Positions 47,092 through 56,202 are shown, numbered from the stretch's first letter. The stretch is DNA of 64,000 nucleotides from Rhizobiales bacterium 2SD (GCA_005502805.1 SCMY01000002.1:310001-374000), one strand, 5' to 3'. Numbers and translations: made by a program. Notes: generated from the sequence alone by a model not told the origin.

Positions 47092-49923
47092 ATGCTGTCA
47101 TCCCTGCCGATCGCCTTCTCCGCGCCGCTGGCCCTGATCGCGCTGGCCGTCTTGCCCGTGCTCTGGCTGATCCTGCGGGTGACGCCGCCGCGGCCGAAGC
47201 GCATCGACTTCCCGCCGCTCAAGATCGTGCGCGACCTGATCCCGCAGCGCGAGACTCCGGCGCATACGCCCTGGTGGCTGCTGGCGCTGCGCATGGCGGT
47301 CGCGGCGCTGGCGATCCTCGCCGTCGCCGGCCCGGTCTGGAATCCGGTCCGAGATGCCGCCGCTTTGCGCGGCCCGCTGCTGCTGTTGGTCGACAACGGT
47401 TTTGGCGCCGCGACCGACTGGCTGGAACGCCAGGCCATCGCCGAGAGCCGCATCATGGCTGCGGGCCGCGAAGGCCGCCCGGTCGCGGTCGTCGGCCTCG
47501 CTGAAGCGCCCGCAGAAATCGCGCTCGCCGAACCGCAAGGCGCACTCGAACGCCTGCGCGCGCTCGGCCTGCAGCCGCATGCCCCCGATCGCGGCGCCCA
47601 TCTCCAGCGACTCGAAGTCTTCTGGCGCGCCCAGCCCCAGGCCGAGACGGTCTGGGTCGCCGACGGGCTCGGCGTCGGCGCCGGTGACGCCGATTTCCTG
47701 GCGAGGCTGAAGCAGGAGGCTAGCGCGAACCGACTCTCGATCCATGCCGGCCGGGCCGACCAGCGCGCCCTCGCCGCGCCCGAGAACCTCGCCGGCGCGC
47801 TCACCGTCAAGGTGCTGCGGCCGACGACGAACGCCGCCGCGAGCGGCCAGATCCGCGCGCTCGACCTCAAGGGCCTGCCGCTCGGCGATGCGCCCTTCGT
47901 CTTCGGCAGTAATGAGTTGGAGACGACCGCGCGTCTGACCTTGCCGATCGAGGTCCGCAACGCCGTCTCGCGGCTGGAGATCGCCAGCGAGCGCAGCGCC
48001 GGCACCGTCGCTTTGCTCGATGATCGCGCCAAGCGCCGCCGCGTCGGCATCGTCTCCGGCGCCACCGCCGACACCGCCCAGCCGCTGCTGTCGCCGACCT
48101 ATTACGTTTCGCGGGCGCTCTCGCCCTTCGCCGAGATCCGCGAACCCCGCGCCGGCTCGACCGATCCGGTCGGCGAATTGCTGGCGCAGAACCTCTCCGT
48201 CCTGATCCTCGCCGATATCGGCGCGCTCGACGGCGACACCGCCGCCAAGGTCTCGGCCTTCGTCGAGCGCGGCGGCGTGCTGCTGCGCTTCGCCGGAGCC
48301 CGGCTCGCCGCCTCCTCCGACGAGCTGACGCCGGTGCGCCTGCGCCGTGGCGGCCGCACCCTCGGCGGCGGCCTGTCCTGGGAGACACCGCGCAAGCTCG
48401 CAGCCTTCACCCGTGAGAGCCCGTTCTTCGGTTCGTCTTTGGCCGAGGATGTCCGCGTCACCCGCCAGATCCTGGCCGAGCCCGAGCCCGACCTCGCCCG
48501 CAAGACCTGGGCGGCGCTGGAAGACGGCACGCCGGTCGTCACCGGCGAGCGCCGCGGCGACGGCGTGCTCGCCATGGTCCATGTCACCGCCGACACCACC
48601 TGGTCGAACCTGCCGCTCTCGGGCCTCTTCGTCGAGATGCTGCGCAAGGTCGTCGCCATGTCCGGCACAACGGCCACCGAGGGCCAGAACGGCGAAATCA
48701 GGGTCGAGACCCTGTCGCCGACCCGCGTGCTCGACGGCCAGGGCGCCTTCCGCTCGCCACCGGCGACCGCGCAACCCGTCGCCCGCAACTTTACCGGCCG
48801 CGCCACCCTCGCCCATCCGCCGGGCATCTACGGCCCGACCGACGGCGCCATGGCGGTCAACACGCTCGCTCCGGCGGATACGCTGACGGCGCTTGATCTC
48901 GCCGCGCTGGGAGCGCCGATACTGCCGATCGACCAGCCCGTCGCCCGCGACATCCGCCCGCAATTGCTGGTGCTGGCGCTGCTCCTGCTCGTCGCCGACA
49001 CGCTGGCGACGCTCTGGCTCGGAGGCCGGATGAACCTCGCCCGCTTCCGCCGTGCGGCACCCGCAGCGCTGCTCCTCGCTGTCGCCTTCGCCGCCGTTCC
49101 AGGCCCCGATACTGCGCGAGCCCAGCAGCAGCCAACGCCCCCTGCCGCACCGGCCGAGCAGCAACGCCCGCCGGTGCCGCGCGATCTCGTCACCGCCGCG
49201 AGCGCGACCCGGCTTGCCTATGTCGTCACCGGCGACAGGTCCGTCGACGACATGTCGAAGGCCGGCATGGCCGGGCTCAACATCGTGCTCGGCGCCCGCA
49301 CTGCATTGGAGCCCGGTGAGGCGGCCGGCGTCGACGTCGCCCGCGACGAACTTGCGCTCTATCCGATCCTCTATTGGCCGGTGGTCGCCGGCCGGCCGAT
49401 CCCTTCGGCCGAGACGCTGCGCAAGGTCGAGGCCTATATGAAGGGTGGCGGGCTTGTGATTTTCGACACCCGCGACGCGATGAGCACAAGGCCCGGCGGC
49501 GGCACTACGCCGGAAGGCGACCAGCTGCGCCGCATGCTGCAGACGCTCGACATTCCCGAGCTCGAGCCGATCCCGCGCGACCACGTCCTGACCAAGACCT
49601 TCTACATCCTCGACGGCTTCGTCGGCCGCTATGACAGCGGCACGACCTGGGTCGAGGTGCTGCCGCCCGCCAGCGAGGATGGCCGCCGCCCGGCCCGCGC
49701 CGGCGACAATGTCTCGCCGATCGTGATCACCTCGAACGACCTCGCCGCCGCCTGGGCCGTCGGGCGGCGCGGCGAGGCGCTCGTGCCGATGTCCGGCTCC
49801 GATCCGCGCCAGCGCGAAATGGCGCTGCGTGCCGGGGTCAACCTTGTGATGTACGCGCTGACCGGCAACTACAAGGCCGACCAGGTCCATGTCCCGGCCC
49901 TGCTCGAACGCCTCGGTCAGTAG
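47092..49923 (+). CDS. Large membrane protein: BatA-like N-terminus plus DUF4159
   Basis: At 943 aa this is one of the largest genes here. N-terminal hydrophobic segments (about 5-24 and 55-78) with LPVLWLILRVTPPRPKRIDFPP match the BatA aerotolerance-type N-terminal region. A long middle part (about 85-620) resembles VWA/GATase-like modules. Another hydrophobic pair lies at about 625-675, then an Ala/Gln/Pro linker and a DUF4159 domain (about 690-935: YPILYWPVVAGRPIPS, GGGLVIFDTRDAM, LTKTFYILDGFVGRY, NLVMYALTGNYKADQVH). It looks like a fusion of two modules found separately elsewhere. Function unknown; likely an envelope complex with the next gene. Confidence 0.85.
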   Translation: MLSSLPIAFSAPLALIALAVLPVLWLILRVTPPRPKRIDFPPLKIVRDLIPQRETPAHTPWWLLALRMAVAALAILAVAGPVWNPVRDAAALRGPLLLLVDNGFGAATDWLERQAIAESRIMAAGREGRPVAVVGLAEAPAEIALAEPQGALERLRALGLQPHAPDRGAHLQRLEVFWRAQPQAETVWVADGLGVGAGDADFLARLKQEASANRLSIHAGRADQRALAAPENLAGALTVKVLRPTTNAAASGQIRALDLKGLPLGDAPFVFGSNELETTARLTLPIEVRNAVSRLEIASERSAGTVALLDDRAKRRRVGIVSGATADTAQPLLSPTYYVSRALSPFAEIREPRAGSTDPVGELLAQNLSVLILADIGALDGDTAAKVSAFVERGGVLLRFAGARLAASSDELTPVRLRRGGRTLGGGLSWETPRKLAAFTRESPFFGSSLAEDVRVTRQILAEPEPDLARKTWAALEDGTPVVTGERRGDGVLAMVHVTADTTWSNLPLSGLFVEMLRKVVAMSGTTATEGQNGEIRVETLSPTRVLDGQGAFRSPPATAQPVARNFTGRATLAHPPGIYGPTDGAMAVNTLAPADTLTALDLAALGAPILPIDQPVARDIRPQLLVLALLLLVADTLATLWLGGRMNLARFRRAAPAALLLAVAFAAVPGPDTARAQQQPTPPAAPAEQQRPPVPRDLVTAASATRLAYVVTGDRSVDDMSKAGMAGLNIVLGARTALEPGEAAGVDVARDELALYPILYWPVVAGRPIPSAETLRKVEAYMKGGGLVIFDTRDAMSTRPGGGTTPEGDQLRRMLQTLDIPELEPIPRDHVLTKTFYILDGFVGRYDSGTTWVEVLPPASEDGRRPARAGDNVSPIVITSNDLAAAWAVGRRGEALVPMSGSDPRQREMALRAGVNLVMYALTGNYKADQVHVPALLERLGQ

Positions 49924-49941
49924 CGAAGGAAATCCCGCCCC

Positions 49942-52029
49942 ATGTGGAGCCTGACCTTCGCCCCGCTCGTCCCGCTGCCGCTGCTGATCGGCCTCGCCGT
50001 TCTGGCCGCGGTCGCCGCCGGCATGGCGCTCGTGCTGGCCGGGCGCGGCGCGATCCTGCGTGCCCTGGCGCTCGCCGTGCTCGCCGTCGCCCTCGCCGAT
50101 CCCTCGCTCGTCTTCGAGGATCGCGAGCCGGTCAAGGACGTCGTCGCCGTCGTGGTCGACAAATCCGCCTCGAACCGCCTCGCCGACCGCTCGCAGCAGA
50201 CGCAAGCCGCCCAGGCCGAGGTCGAGCGGCAATTGCGCGGCGTCTCCGGCGTCGAGACACGCACCATCGAGGTCACCGACCAGCAGGGCGCCGGCGACGG
50301 CACCCGCCTGTTCGAGGCGCTGGCCACCGGCCTCGCCGACGTGCCCTCCGAGCGCGTCGCCGGGGCGATCGTGCTCAGCGATGGCCTCGCCCACGACGCG
50401 CCCGCCACGGCCGAGGCGCTCGGCCTGCGCGCGCCGCTGCATGTGCTGACCACCGGCCGCGAACGCGAGATCGACCGGCGCATCGTGCTGGTCGATTCGC
50501 CGCGCTTCGGCATCGTCGGCAAGGAGCAGAACGTCCGCCTGCGCGTCGTCGAGAAGGGCGGGCCGGGCCGCGCTGCGATCACGGTGCGCCGCGACGGCGA
50601 GATCATCGCCCGGCGCGAGGCTATCACCGGCGAGACGGTGCAGGTGCCCGTCCGCATCGATCGCGGCGGCCCGAACGTCATCGAGATCGAGGCCGCCCCG
50701 CTCGACAATGAGCTGACCCTCGCCAACAACCGCGCCGTCATCACCATCGAGGGCGTGCGCGACAAGCTGCGGGTGCTGCTGGTCTCGGGCGAGCCGCATC
50801 CGGGCGAGCGCACCTGGCGCAACCTGCTCAAGGCCGACGCCAATGTCGACCTCGTCCATTTCACCATCCTGCGCCCGCCGGAGAAGCAGGACGGCACGCC
50901 GATCAACGAGCTCTCGCTGATCGCCTTCCCGACGCGCGAGCTGTTCCAGGTCAAGATCAAGGATTTCGACCTGATCATCTTCGACCGCTACGCCAACCAG
51001 TCGATCCTGCCGCTGGTCTATTTCGACAACATCGTCCGCTATGTCCGCGACGGCGGCGCCCTGCTGATCGCCGCCGGGCCGGAATACTCCGGCGCCCAGT
51101 CGCTGGCGCGCACCCCACTCGGCCAGATCCTGCCGGCGCAGCCCGATGGCAGCGTCTTCGACGAGGCCTATCGCGCGCGAGTCAGCGAGCCCGGCAAGCG
51201 CCACCCGGTCACCCGCGACCTGCCGGGCTCCGAGGCCGAGCCGCCGCGCTGGGGCGAATGGTTGCGCCTCGTCGGCGCCCGCGCCCGCTCGGGCTCGACC
51301 GTGATGACCGGCCCCGGCGACCGCCCGCTGCTGCTGCTGGCGCGCGAGCAGAAGGGCCGCGTCGCGCTCTTCCTTTCCGATCATGCCTGGCTCTGGGCCC
51401 GTGGTTTCCGCGATGGTGGCCCGCATCTCGATCTGCTGCGCCGGCTCGGCCACTGGCTGATGAAGGAGCCCGATCTCGAGGAAGAAGCACTGCGCGCCAG
51501 CGCTCGCGGCCGCAATATCGAGATCGAGCGCCAGACGCTCGGCGACAATCCCGCGTCCGCGACGATCACCGCGCCCGACGGCTCGGTCCGCACCGTGCCT
51601 TTCGAAGCCGGACGCCCCGGCCTCTTCGTCGCCCGCACGGCGGCGAGCGAGTTCGGCCTGCACAAGATCACCACCGAGAACCTCACCGCCTTCGCCAGCG
51701 TCGGCCCGGAGAATCCGCGCGAATTGATGGAGGTGGTCAGCGATCCCGGCAAGCTCCAGGCGCTTGCCGAGGCGACCGGCGGGTCCTCGCGCCGGATCGG
51801 GCAGGAGAACGGTTCCGGCGTCACCATCCCGCGCATCGTGCCAGTGCGCTCCGGCCGGCAATTCGCCGGCGCCGACTGGATCGGCCTGCGCATCAGCGAT
51901 TCCGGCATTGTCCGCGGCGTCTCGATCTCGCCGCTCTTCGTCGGGCTGATCGGCCTCGCCATCCTGTTCGGAGCGCTGGTCGCCGGCTGGATCGGGGAAA
52001 GCGGGCGGAGGTTCAAGCGCGAGGCGTAG
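49942..52029 (+). CDS. Membrane protein with glutamine-amidotransferase-like fold
   Basis: The 695-aa product has an N-terminal anchor region of two segments (about 8-30 and 34-52: PLLIGLAVLAAVAAGMALVLAG, ILRALALAVLAVALAD) and a C-terminal segment near 660-680. Between these is a large extracytoplasmic-looking region: an N-terminal beta part (DSPRFGIVGKEQNVRLRVVE), then a class I GATase-like Rossmann region (KLRVLLVSGEPHPGERTWRNLL, GGALLIAAGPEYSGAQSLA). No catalytic Cys triad is obvious, so it is probably non-enzymatic. It is the last gene of the MoxR-DUF58-BatA/DUF4159 operon. Confidence 0.83.
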   Translation: MWSLTFAPLVPLPLLIGLAVLAAVAAGMALVLAGRGAILRALALAVLAVALADPSLVFEDREPVKDVVAVVVDKSASNRLADRSQQTQAAQAEVERQLRGVSGVETRTIEVTDQQGAGDGTRLFEALATGLADVPSERVAGAIVLSDGLAHDAPATAEALGLRAPLHVLTTGREREIDRRIVLVDSPRFGIVGKEQNVRLRVVEKGGPGRAAITVRRDGEIIARREAITGETVQVPVRIDRGGPNVIEIEAAPLDNELTLANNRAVITIEGVRDKLRVLLVSGEPHPGERTWRNLLKADANVDLVHFTILRPPEKQDGTPINELSLIAFPTRELFQVKIKDFDLIIFDRYANQSILPLVYFDNIVRYVRDGGALLIAAGPEYSGAQSLARTPLGQILPAQPDGSVFDEAYRARVSEPGKRHPVTRDLPGSEAEPPRWGEWLRLVGARARSGSTVMTGPGDRPLLLLAREQKGRVALFLSDHAWLWARGFRDGGPHLDLLRRLGHWLMKEPDLEEEALRASARGRNIEIERQTLGDNPASATITAPDGSVRTVPFEAGRPGLFVARTAASEFGLHKITTENLTAFASVGPENPRELMEVVSDPGKLQALAEATGGSSRRIGQENGSGVTIPRIVPVRSGRQFAGADWIGLRISDSGIVRGVSISPLFVGLIGLAILFGALVAGWIGESGRRFKREA

Positions 52030-52037
52030 TTGCCCTC

Positions 52038-52142
52038 GTCATGCTCGGGCTGGACCCGAGCATCTCAGGCCGGATGAGGCTCAAATAGAGCCTTCTTGTC
52101 ACGAGATTCTCGGGTCTGCGCTTCGCTTCGCCCGAGAATGAC
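52038..52142. repeat. Palindromic repeat related to the GTCAT...ATGAC family
   Basis: Terminal inverted arms GTCATGCTCGGGC (52038-52050) and GCCCGAGAATGAC (52130-52142, one mismatch), with internal stems GCTCGGG/CCCGAGC and AGGCTC/GAGCCT. It lies between the MoxR operon end and the convergent GNAT gene, a position suited to transcription termination. The core differs from the copies at 35, 55 and 60 kb. Confidence 0.75.
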
Positions 52143-52150
52143 GCCCATTC

Positions 52151-52651
52151 CTACCGCAGCGCCGCCACCGCGCCGTTGCGCTGCGCCAGTACGCCTTCCT
52201 TGAGCTCCAACGCCAGGAAGCGCCCGGGATCGGCCGGGCCGGGCAGGACAAGCTGGCCCGGCTTCACCGGCTTGAAGCCGAAGCGGGCGTAATAGGGCGC
52301 ATCGCCCACCAGCAGGATCAGCTCGTGGCCTTGGTTGCGCGCCGCCTCGATAGAGGCGTTCATCAGTGCAGCGCCGATGCCGCGCCCTTCGAAAGCGGGA
52401 TCGACGGTGAGTGGCCCGAGCATCAGCCCCGGCCCGCCACCGGCGAGGATCGGCGTCACCCGGACCGAACCGACCAGGAAGGTGCCGACATGGCTGGCGA
52501 AGGACAGTGCCGGATCATGCGGCGCGCCTTCGCGCAGGCGCGATGCGGTGCGGGCGAAGCGGCCGGGCCCGAAGGCGCGCTCATGCAGGCGCTCGATCGC
52601 CGCGGCGTCGCCTGGCAGTTCCTGGCGGATGGTGAGGGGAAGCGAGGTCAT
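52151..52651 (-). CDS. GNAT N-acetyltransferase (YhbS-like)
   Basis: The 166-aa product has the GNAT acetyl-CoA motif LGPLTVDPAFEGRGIGAALMNASIEAARNQG (R-G-x-G-x-A at about 90-105) and FGPGRFARTASRLREG, as in YhbS-type enzymes. The substrate is unknown. It is 46 bases downstream of the methyltransferase gene on the minus strand, so it may belong to the MDR-PTPS-GT4-methyltransferase cluster, although this spacing is the loosest in the set. Confidence 0.88.
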   Translation of the reverse strand: MTSLPLTIRQELPGDAAAIERLHERAFGPGRFARTASRLREGAPHDPALSFASHVGTFLVGSVRVTPILAGGGPGLMLGPLTVDPAFEGRGIGAALMNASIEAARNQGHELILLVGDAPYYARFGFKPVKPGQLVLPGPADPGRFLALELKEGVLAQRNGAVAALR

Positions 52652-52697
52652 GGTCGGGATCGCGGCATGGCCGAATTCGCGCCGCTTGGCAATGGCC

Positions 52698-53534
52698 TCA
52701 GACCGGCCGTGCCCACAGGTCCTGATGGCCGATGGTTACGGATGCGCCGCGCTTGGCCTCCAGCCAGCCGGCGATCACCTCCGGGGAGAGATGGCCGGTC
52801 TCCGTCACGGCAGCGGCGACTCCGGCCGCCAGTTCTCGAACGAGGTCCGATTGGGCGGCGCCGAGTTGCCATGGGCTTTCGCCGACCGTGACCGCCGTGC
52901 CGGCCTTGCGGAAGGCCTGGGCCATCGCCTCGGTGGCTTCAGGGCCGGCCGCCGGGCCGAAGCCCTTGTCGCTGTGCTGGTGATGATGGAAGGCGGCGAG
53001 CATGCGCGGATCGTCCGGATGCGCCGGCTCCCAGCTCTCACGCCCATCATAGGTCAGCACGGTGTAAAGCGGCAGCCGCATGCTGACGAGCGAAGCCACG
53101 AAACGTTCCAGCCAGCGCACCGAGGCGAGATCGAACAGCGCAGCGGCAGTGACGAGATCCGGCTGCCAGCCGAGCACCCATTCGAGGTCTTTGGTCAGGT
53201 CGGCCTGGCGGAAATCGACGGTCAGCGTCTTGTCGCCCTTGCGCAGGACGAGCTCCTCGCCCTGCTCCTGCGATTCGTCGGCCCATTCGGCGAGCTTGCG
53301 CCGCGCCACCGACAGCAGGCGGCTATCGGCATCGACCAAGGTCCAGTGCTGGCGAGCGGGCAGCACCCTGTAGCTGCCGCGCAGGTTCGAGCCGGCGCCG
53401 CAGCCGAGATCGATGATCGACAGCGATTGCCGCCCGGCGAAGGTCGAGCCCACCGCCGCCAACACCTGCGGATTGCGGGCGGCATGATCGGCAGGTTCGC
53501 GCAAGGCGAGCCAATCGGGAGAAAATCCGCTCAT
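52698..53534 (-). CDS. Class I SAM-dependent methyltransferase
   Basis: Protein of 278 aa with motif I IIDLGCGAGSNLRGSYRVLP (about residues 40-59), post-I WTLVDADSRLL and a later VDFRQADLTKDL. The Rossmann fold is intact and therefore probably active. The acceptor cannot be predicted. It overlaps the upstream glycosyltransferase stop by 4 bases, showing coupled translation, and it precedes the GNAT gene. Confidence 0.87.
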   Translation of the reverse strand: MSGFSPDWLALREPADHAARNPQVLAAVGSTFAGRQSLSIIDLGCGAGSNLRGSYRVLPARQHWTLVDADSRLLSVARRKLAEWADESQEQGEELVLRKGDKTLTVDFRQADLTKDLEWVLGWQPDLVTAAALFDLASVRWLERFVASLVSMRLPLYTVLTYDGRESWEPAHPDDPRMLAAFHHHQHSDKGFGPAAGPEATEAMAQAFRKAGTAVTVGESPWQLGAAQSDLVRELAAGVAAAVTETGHLSPEVIAGWLEAKRGASVTIGHQDLWARPV

Positions 53535-54580
53535 GGGAACACCTTCGCACAGACTTCAGCAACGATCGTCGCAGTCCCGCGCCAGCGCGGCAATGTGTTC
53601 GCCGCTTTCCAGGCGGCGTCAGCACGTCGTCGCCGCTCATCCGCATCGTCCAGCAGTCCCGCCAGTCCGACACGCAGCGCCGCCACATCGCCCGGCGGCA
53701 CCTTCAACGCGGCCTCGTCCGGCGCCGTCTCGGCCGCTGCGCCGCCCGTGGTGCACAGGATCGGCAGGCCGCGCGCCAGCGCCTCGGTCAGCACCATGCC
53801 ATAGCCCTCGAACAGCGAAGGCATGACGAAGAGATCGGCTTTGGCGTAGGCGGCGTCGAGCTCGGCCTGCTCGAACGCGCCGGTGAGCCTAACCCGCTCC
53901 GCCAGCCCAGCAGCGGCGATCTGCGCCCTCAAGGAAGCCGTGGTCGCGGGCGCCCGATCATCGGCCCCGACGATGGTGAGGCGCCACGGCTTGTCGGCCA
54001 GTCCCTCCAGCGCCGAGATCAGTACATCATAGCCCTTGCGCGGCACGAGCGAGCCGACGGCGAGCAGTTCGACGACCTCACCACCGGAGCCGATTGCCCT
54101 CTGCGCCGGATCGACACCCGGCTCCGCCACGGTGATCCGCTCCGCCGGCACAGCGAAATCGGTGACGAGCAGCCGCTTGGTCGTCTCACTGGTGACGACA
54201 ACCGCCGACGCATAGCGCAGGGCCGCCATCTCGCGCCTGACGAACTCGGTCGCTTGCGCCGGTGTCAGTCCGGTCTCCAGCCCGAGCGGATGATGCACCA
54301 GCGCGACGACGCGTCCAGCGAGCCCGGCCGCGAGCCCCTCCGGGAAAGCGCCATAGGCGAGCCCGTCGATCAGCAGCACGCTGTCATAGGGTGACGACAG
54401 GATCGCCCTGCCGGTCTCGGCGAGATCGGCCTCGCTCGGGTTGGGGAAACTTCCCGGCAGCGCCAGATGCCGCGCCGCGACGCCCATCTCGCGCCATTCC
54501 CTCAGCAGCCGCTGGTCATAGGCGTAGCCGCCGGTCGGCAGCGAGAGATCGCCGGGAATGGCGAAGACGATCTCGCTCAC
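53531..54580 (-). CDS. Family 4 glycosyltransferase
   Basis: GT-B glycosyltransferase of 349 aa. C-terminal nucleotide-sugar half: VGSLVPRKGYDVLISALEGL, VTVVGADD-like strand (TIVGADDRAP), and the GT4 acceptor loop FVMPSLFEGYGMVLTEALARGLPIL with the conserved E-x7-E pattern. The N-terminal half has HHPLGLETGL. No membrane segment, so it acts in the cytosol. It overlaps both neighbours by 4 bases (PTPS-like upstream, methyltransferase downstream), so all three are translated as one block. The acceptor is unknown. Confidence 0.9.
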   Translation of the reverse strand: MSEIVFAIPGDLSLPTGGYAYDQRLLREWREMGVAARHLALPGSFPNPSEADLAETGRAILSSPYDSVLLIDGLAYGAFPEGLAAGLAGRVVALVHHPLGLETGLTPAQATEFVRREMAALRYASAVVVTSETTKRLLVTDFAVPAERITVAEPGVDPAQRAIGSGGEVVELLAVGSLVPRKGYDVLISALEGLADKPWRLTIVGADDRAPATTASLRAQIAAAGLAERVRLTGAFEQAELDAAYAKADLFVMPSLFEGYGMVLTEALARGLPILCTTGGAAAETAPDEAALKVPPGDVAALRVGLAGLLDDADERRRRADAAWKAANTLPRWRGTATIVAEVCAKVFP

Positions 54581-54978
54581 GCGAGCGCGCCCTCATAGCT
54601 CGCCCGCGCCAGGTCGGTCTCGTGCAGGGTGACGCGGATCCTGGCGAGATCGGCGGCGTCCGCGCCGAGCTTGCCGGTGCGGGCCGCCAGCGCCATCGCG
54701 TCGAAGACGTATTTGCAGAGGAATTCGGTGGTGGTCAGCACGCCCTCGAATTGCGGCAGCGTATCGAGGTTCTTGTAGTTCAGTGGCTTCAGCGTCTCGT
54801 TCAGCACGGTCAGAGCCGCGCCGATGTCGACCACGACGTTCTGGCGGGTGAGGTTCTCGCGGAAGAAGGCGACATCGACGACGAAGGTCGCGCCATGCAT
54901 CGCCTGCGCCGGGCCGAAGAACGGATCGGGCAGCGAATGGCCGATCATGATGCGATCGCGGACTTCGACGGAAAACAT
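54577..54978 (-). CDS. 6-pyruvoyltetrahydropterin synthase-like protein, degenerate active site
   Basis: The 133-aa product aligns by eye to PTPS/QueD: IGHSLPDP and MHGATFVVDVAFF correspond to the AAH and HGH zinc motifs, VVVDIGAALTVLNETLKPLNYKNLD to the helix pair, TTTEFLCKYVFDAM to the PTSE region and LHETDLARASY to the Glu-bearing strand. The second His of HGH is Ala, the catalytic Cys four residues before it is also Ala, and the catalytic His of the LDH motif is absent. It may bind a pterin without the usual chemistry. It sits in the MDR-PTPS-GT4-methyltransferase cluster. Confidence 0.85.
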   Translation of the reverse strand: MFSVEVRDRIMIGHSLPDPFFGPAQAMHGATFVVDVAFFRENLTRQNVVVDIGAALTVLNETLKPLNYKNLDTLPQFEGVLTTTEFLCKYVFDAMALAARTGKLGADAADLARIRVTLHETDLARASYEGALA

Positions 54979-55045
54979 GGGCGGTCTCCTTCAGCGCAGC
55001 CTGCTTAAGCCTGTCATGCGCTTCTGCCTACCCTCCCCAACGCGA

Positions 55046-55156
55046 GTCGTCCCGGGCGACCGCAGGGAGACCCGGGACCCATTCCGGAACCTCTATCGGG
55101 AAGGCTCCGGAATGGATCCCGGATCGGCGCGGCTTCGCCGCTTGTCCGGGATGACC
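55046..55156. repeat. GTCRTCCCGGGC-family palindromic repeat, copy 2
   Basis: GTCGTCCCGGGC at 55046 and TGTCCGGGATGACC ending 55156. The middle carries ACCCATTCCGGAACC and GGCTCCGGAATGGATCCC, which pair. It lies in the 189-base gap between the MDR gene and the PTPS-like gene, inside what would otherwise be one operon. Confidence 0.88.
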
Positions 55157-55167
55157 AGAGATAAGGA

Positions 55168-56160
55168 TCAATAGCGCAGGACGGCAGTTAGCCCTGCGCC
55201 GGCGAACAGGGCCGGCAGGCGCGCCGGCGCAACCCTGAACGCGATCTCGTCGGTGATCAGCGCACCGAGCCGGTCATCCGCCAGCAGCGCCAGCGCTGCC
55301 TGCATCCGGCGAGCATAGTCGAAGCGCGCCCGCCGCGAAGGCGAGACCTGCCCGACCTGCGAGGAGACGAGCTGCAGGCGCCGGGCATGGAAGGCACCGC
55401 CGAGCGGAGCTGCGACGCTGCCCTCGCCATACCAGCTCAATTCGACGATCCGCGCTTCGAAGCCGGCCGCGCCGATCGCTGTGGCGAGGCCGCCGGCGCT
55501 TGCACTGGCATGGAAGACGAGATCGGCATCAACAGGGCAGTCCGCCGGCAGCGCGAAGCGGCAGCCCAGCGCCTCGGCAAGCCCGGCACGGCTCTCGTCG
55601 AGATCGACCAGCGTCACCTCCGCTCCGGGCAGCCGGGCCGCGATGAACGCCACGAGCAGCCCGAGCACGCCACCGCCGACCACGACGATGCGATCGGCAG
55701 GGCCGGAGCCGGCATCCCAATGCGCGTTGAGCGCGGTCTCCATATTGGCGGCCAGCACGGCGCGCCTTGCCGGAAGCCCCTCAGGCAGCGGGGTCACACA
55801 GTCCGCCGGCACGACGAAGCGATCCTGATGCGGATGCAGGCAGAACACCGTCCGGCCGAGCAGCTCTTCCGGCCCCGCATCCACCGTGCCGACGGCGCAG
55901 TAGCCGTATTTCACCGGGAACGGAAACGCGCCCTGCTGGAGAGGGGCCCGCATGCGCTCATACTCGCTCTCGGGCACCCGGCCTTCGAAGACCAGCCGCT
56001 CCGTGCCGCGACTGATGCCGCTCCAGAGCGTGCGCACCAGGCATTCACCCGGCCCCGGCGTCGGCAGTTCTTCGGTGTTCAGGACGCATTCACGCGCGGC
56101 GGCATACCAGAGCGCCGTCGCCTGCGCGCTTGCTTCATTTGCAATTGCCGGCTTTACCAC
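55168..56160 (-). CDS. Zinc-free MDR-family oxidoreductase (BchC-like)
   Basis: Medium-chain dehydrogenase/reductase fold of 330 aa. N-terminal half: TLWSGISRGTERLVFEGRVP, QGAFPFPVKYGYCAVGTVDAG and CLHPHQDRFVVPADCV, a set seen in BchC-type and related proteins. NAD(P) motif RIVVVGGGVLGLLVAFI near residue 177. The catalytic and structural Zn Cys sets of alcohol dehydrogenases are missing. GTG at 56160 has GGAGGG upstream. The start is 42 bases from the divergent opgH ATG. It heads the minus-strand set with the PTPS-like, GT4 and methyltransferase genes. Confidence 0.82.
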   Translation of the reverse strand: MVKPAIANEASAQATALWYAAARECVLNTEELPTPGPGECLVRTLWSGISRGTERLVFEGRVPESEYERMRAPLQQGAFPFPVKYGYCAVGTVDAGPEELLGRTVFCLHPHQDRFVVPADCVTPLPEGLPARRAVLAANMETALNAHWDAGSGPADRIVVVGGGVLGLLVAFIAARLPGAEVTLVDLDESRAGLAEALGCRFALPADCPVDADLVFHASASAGGLATAIGAAGFEARIVELSWYGEGSVAAPLGGAFHARRLQLVSSQVGQVSPSRRARFDYARRMQAALALLADDRLGALITDEIAFRVAPARLPALFAGAGLTAVLRY

Positions 56161-56202
56161 GCATCGCCCTCCGCGCCGTTCCCCGCCAGCCCTGTCGAGC
56201 CC

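Noticed and set aside
47098..51861. A 1587-codon open frame on the minus strand
   Set aside because: It lies antisense to the MoxR operon membrane-protein genes, is Asp/Arg/Gly/Gln-rich without domains, and exists because high G+C removes stops from the antisense frame.
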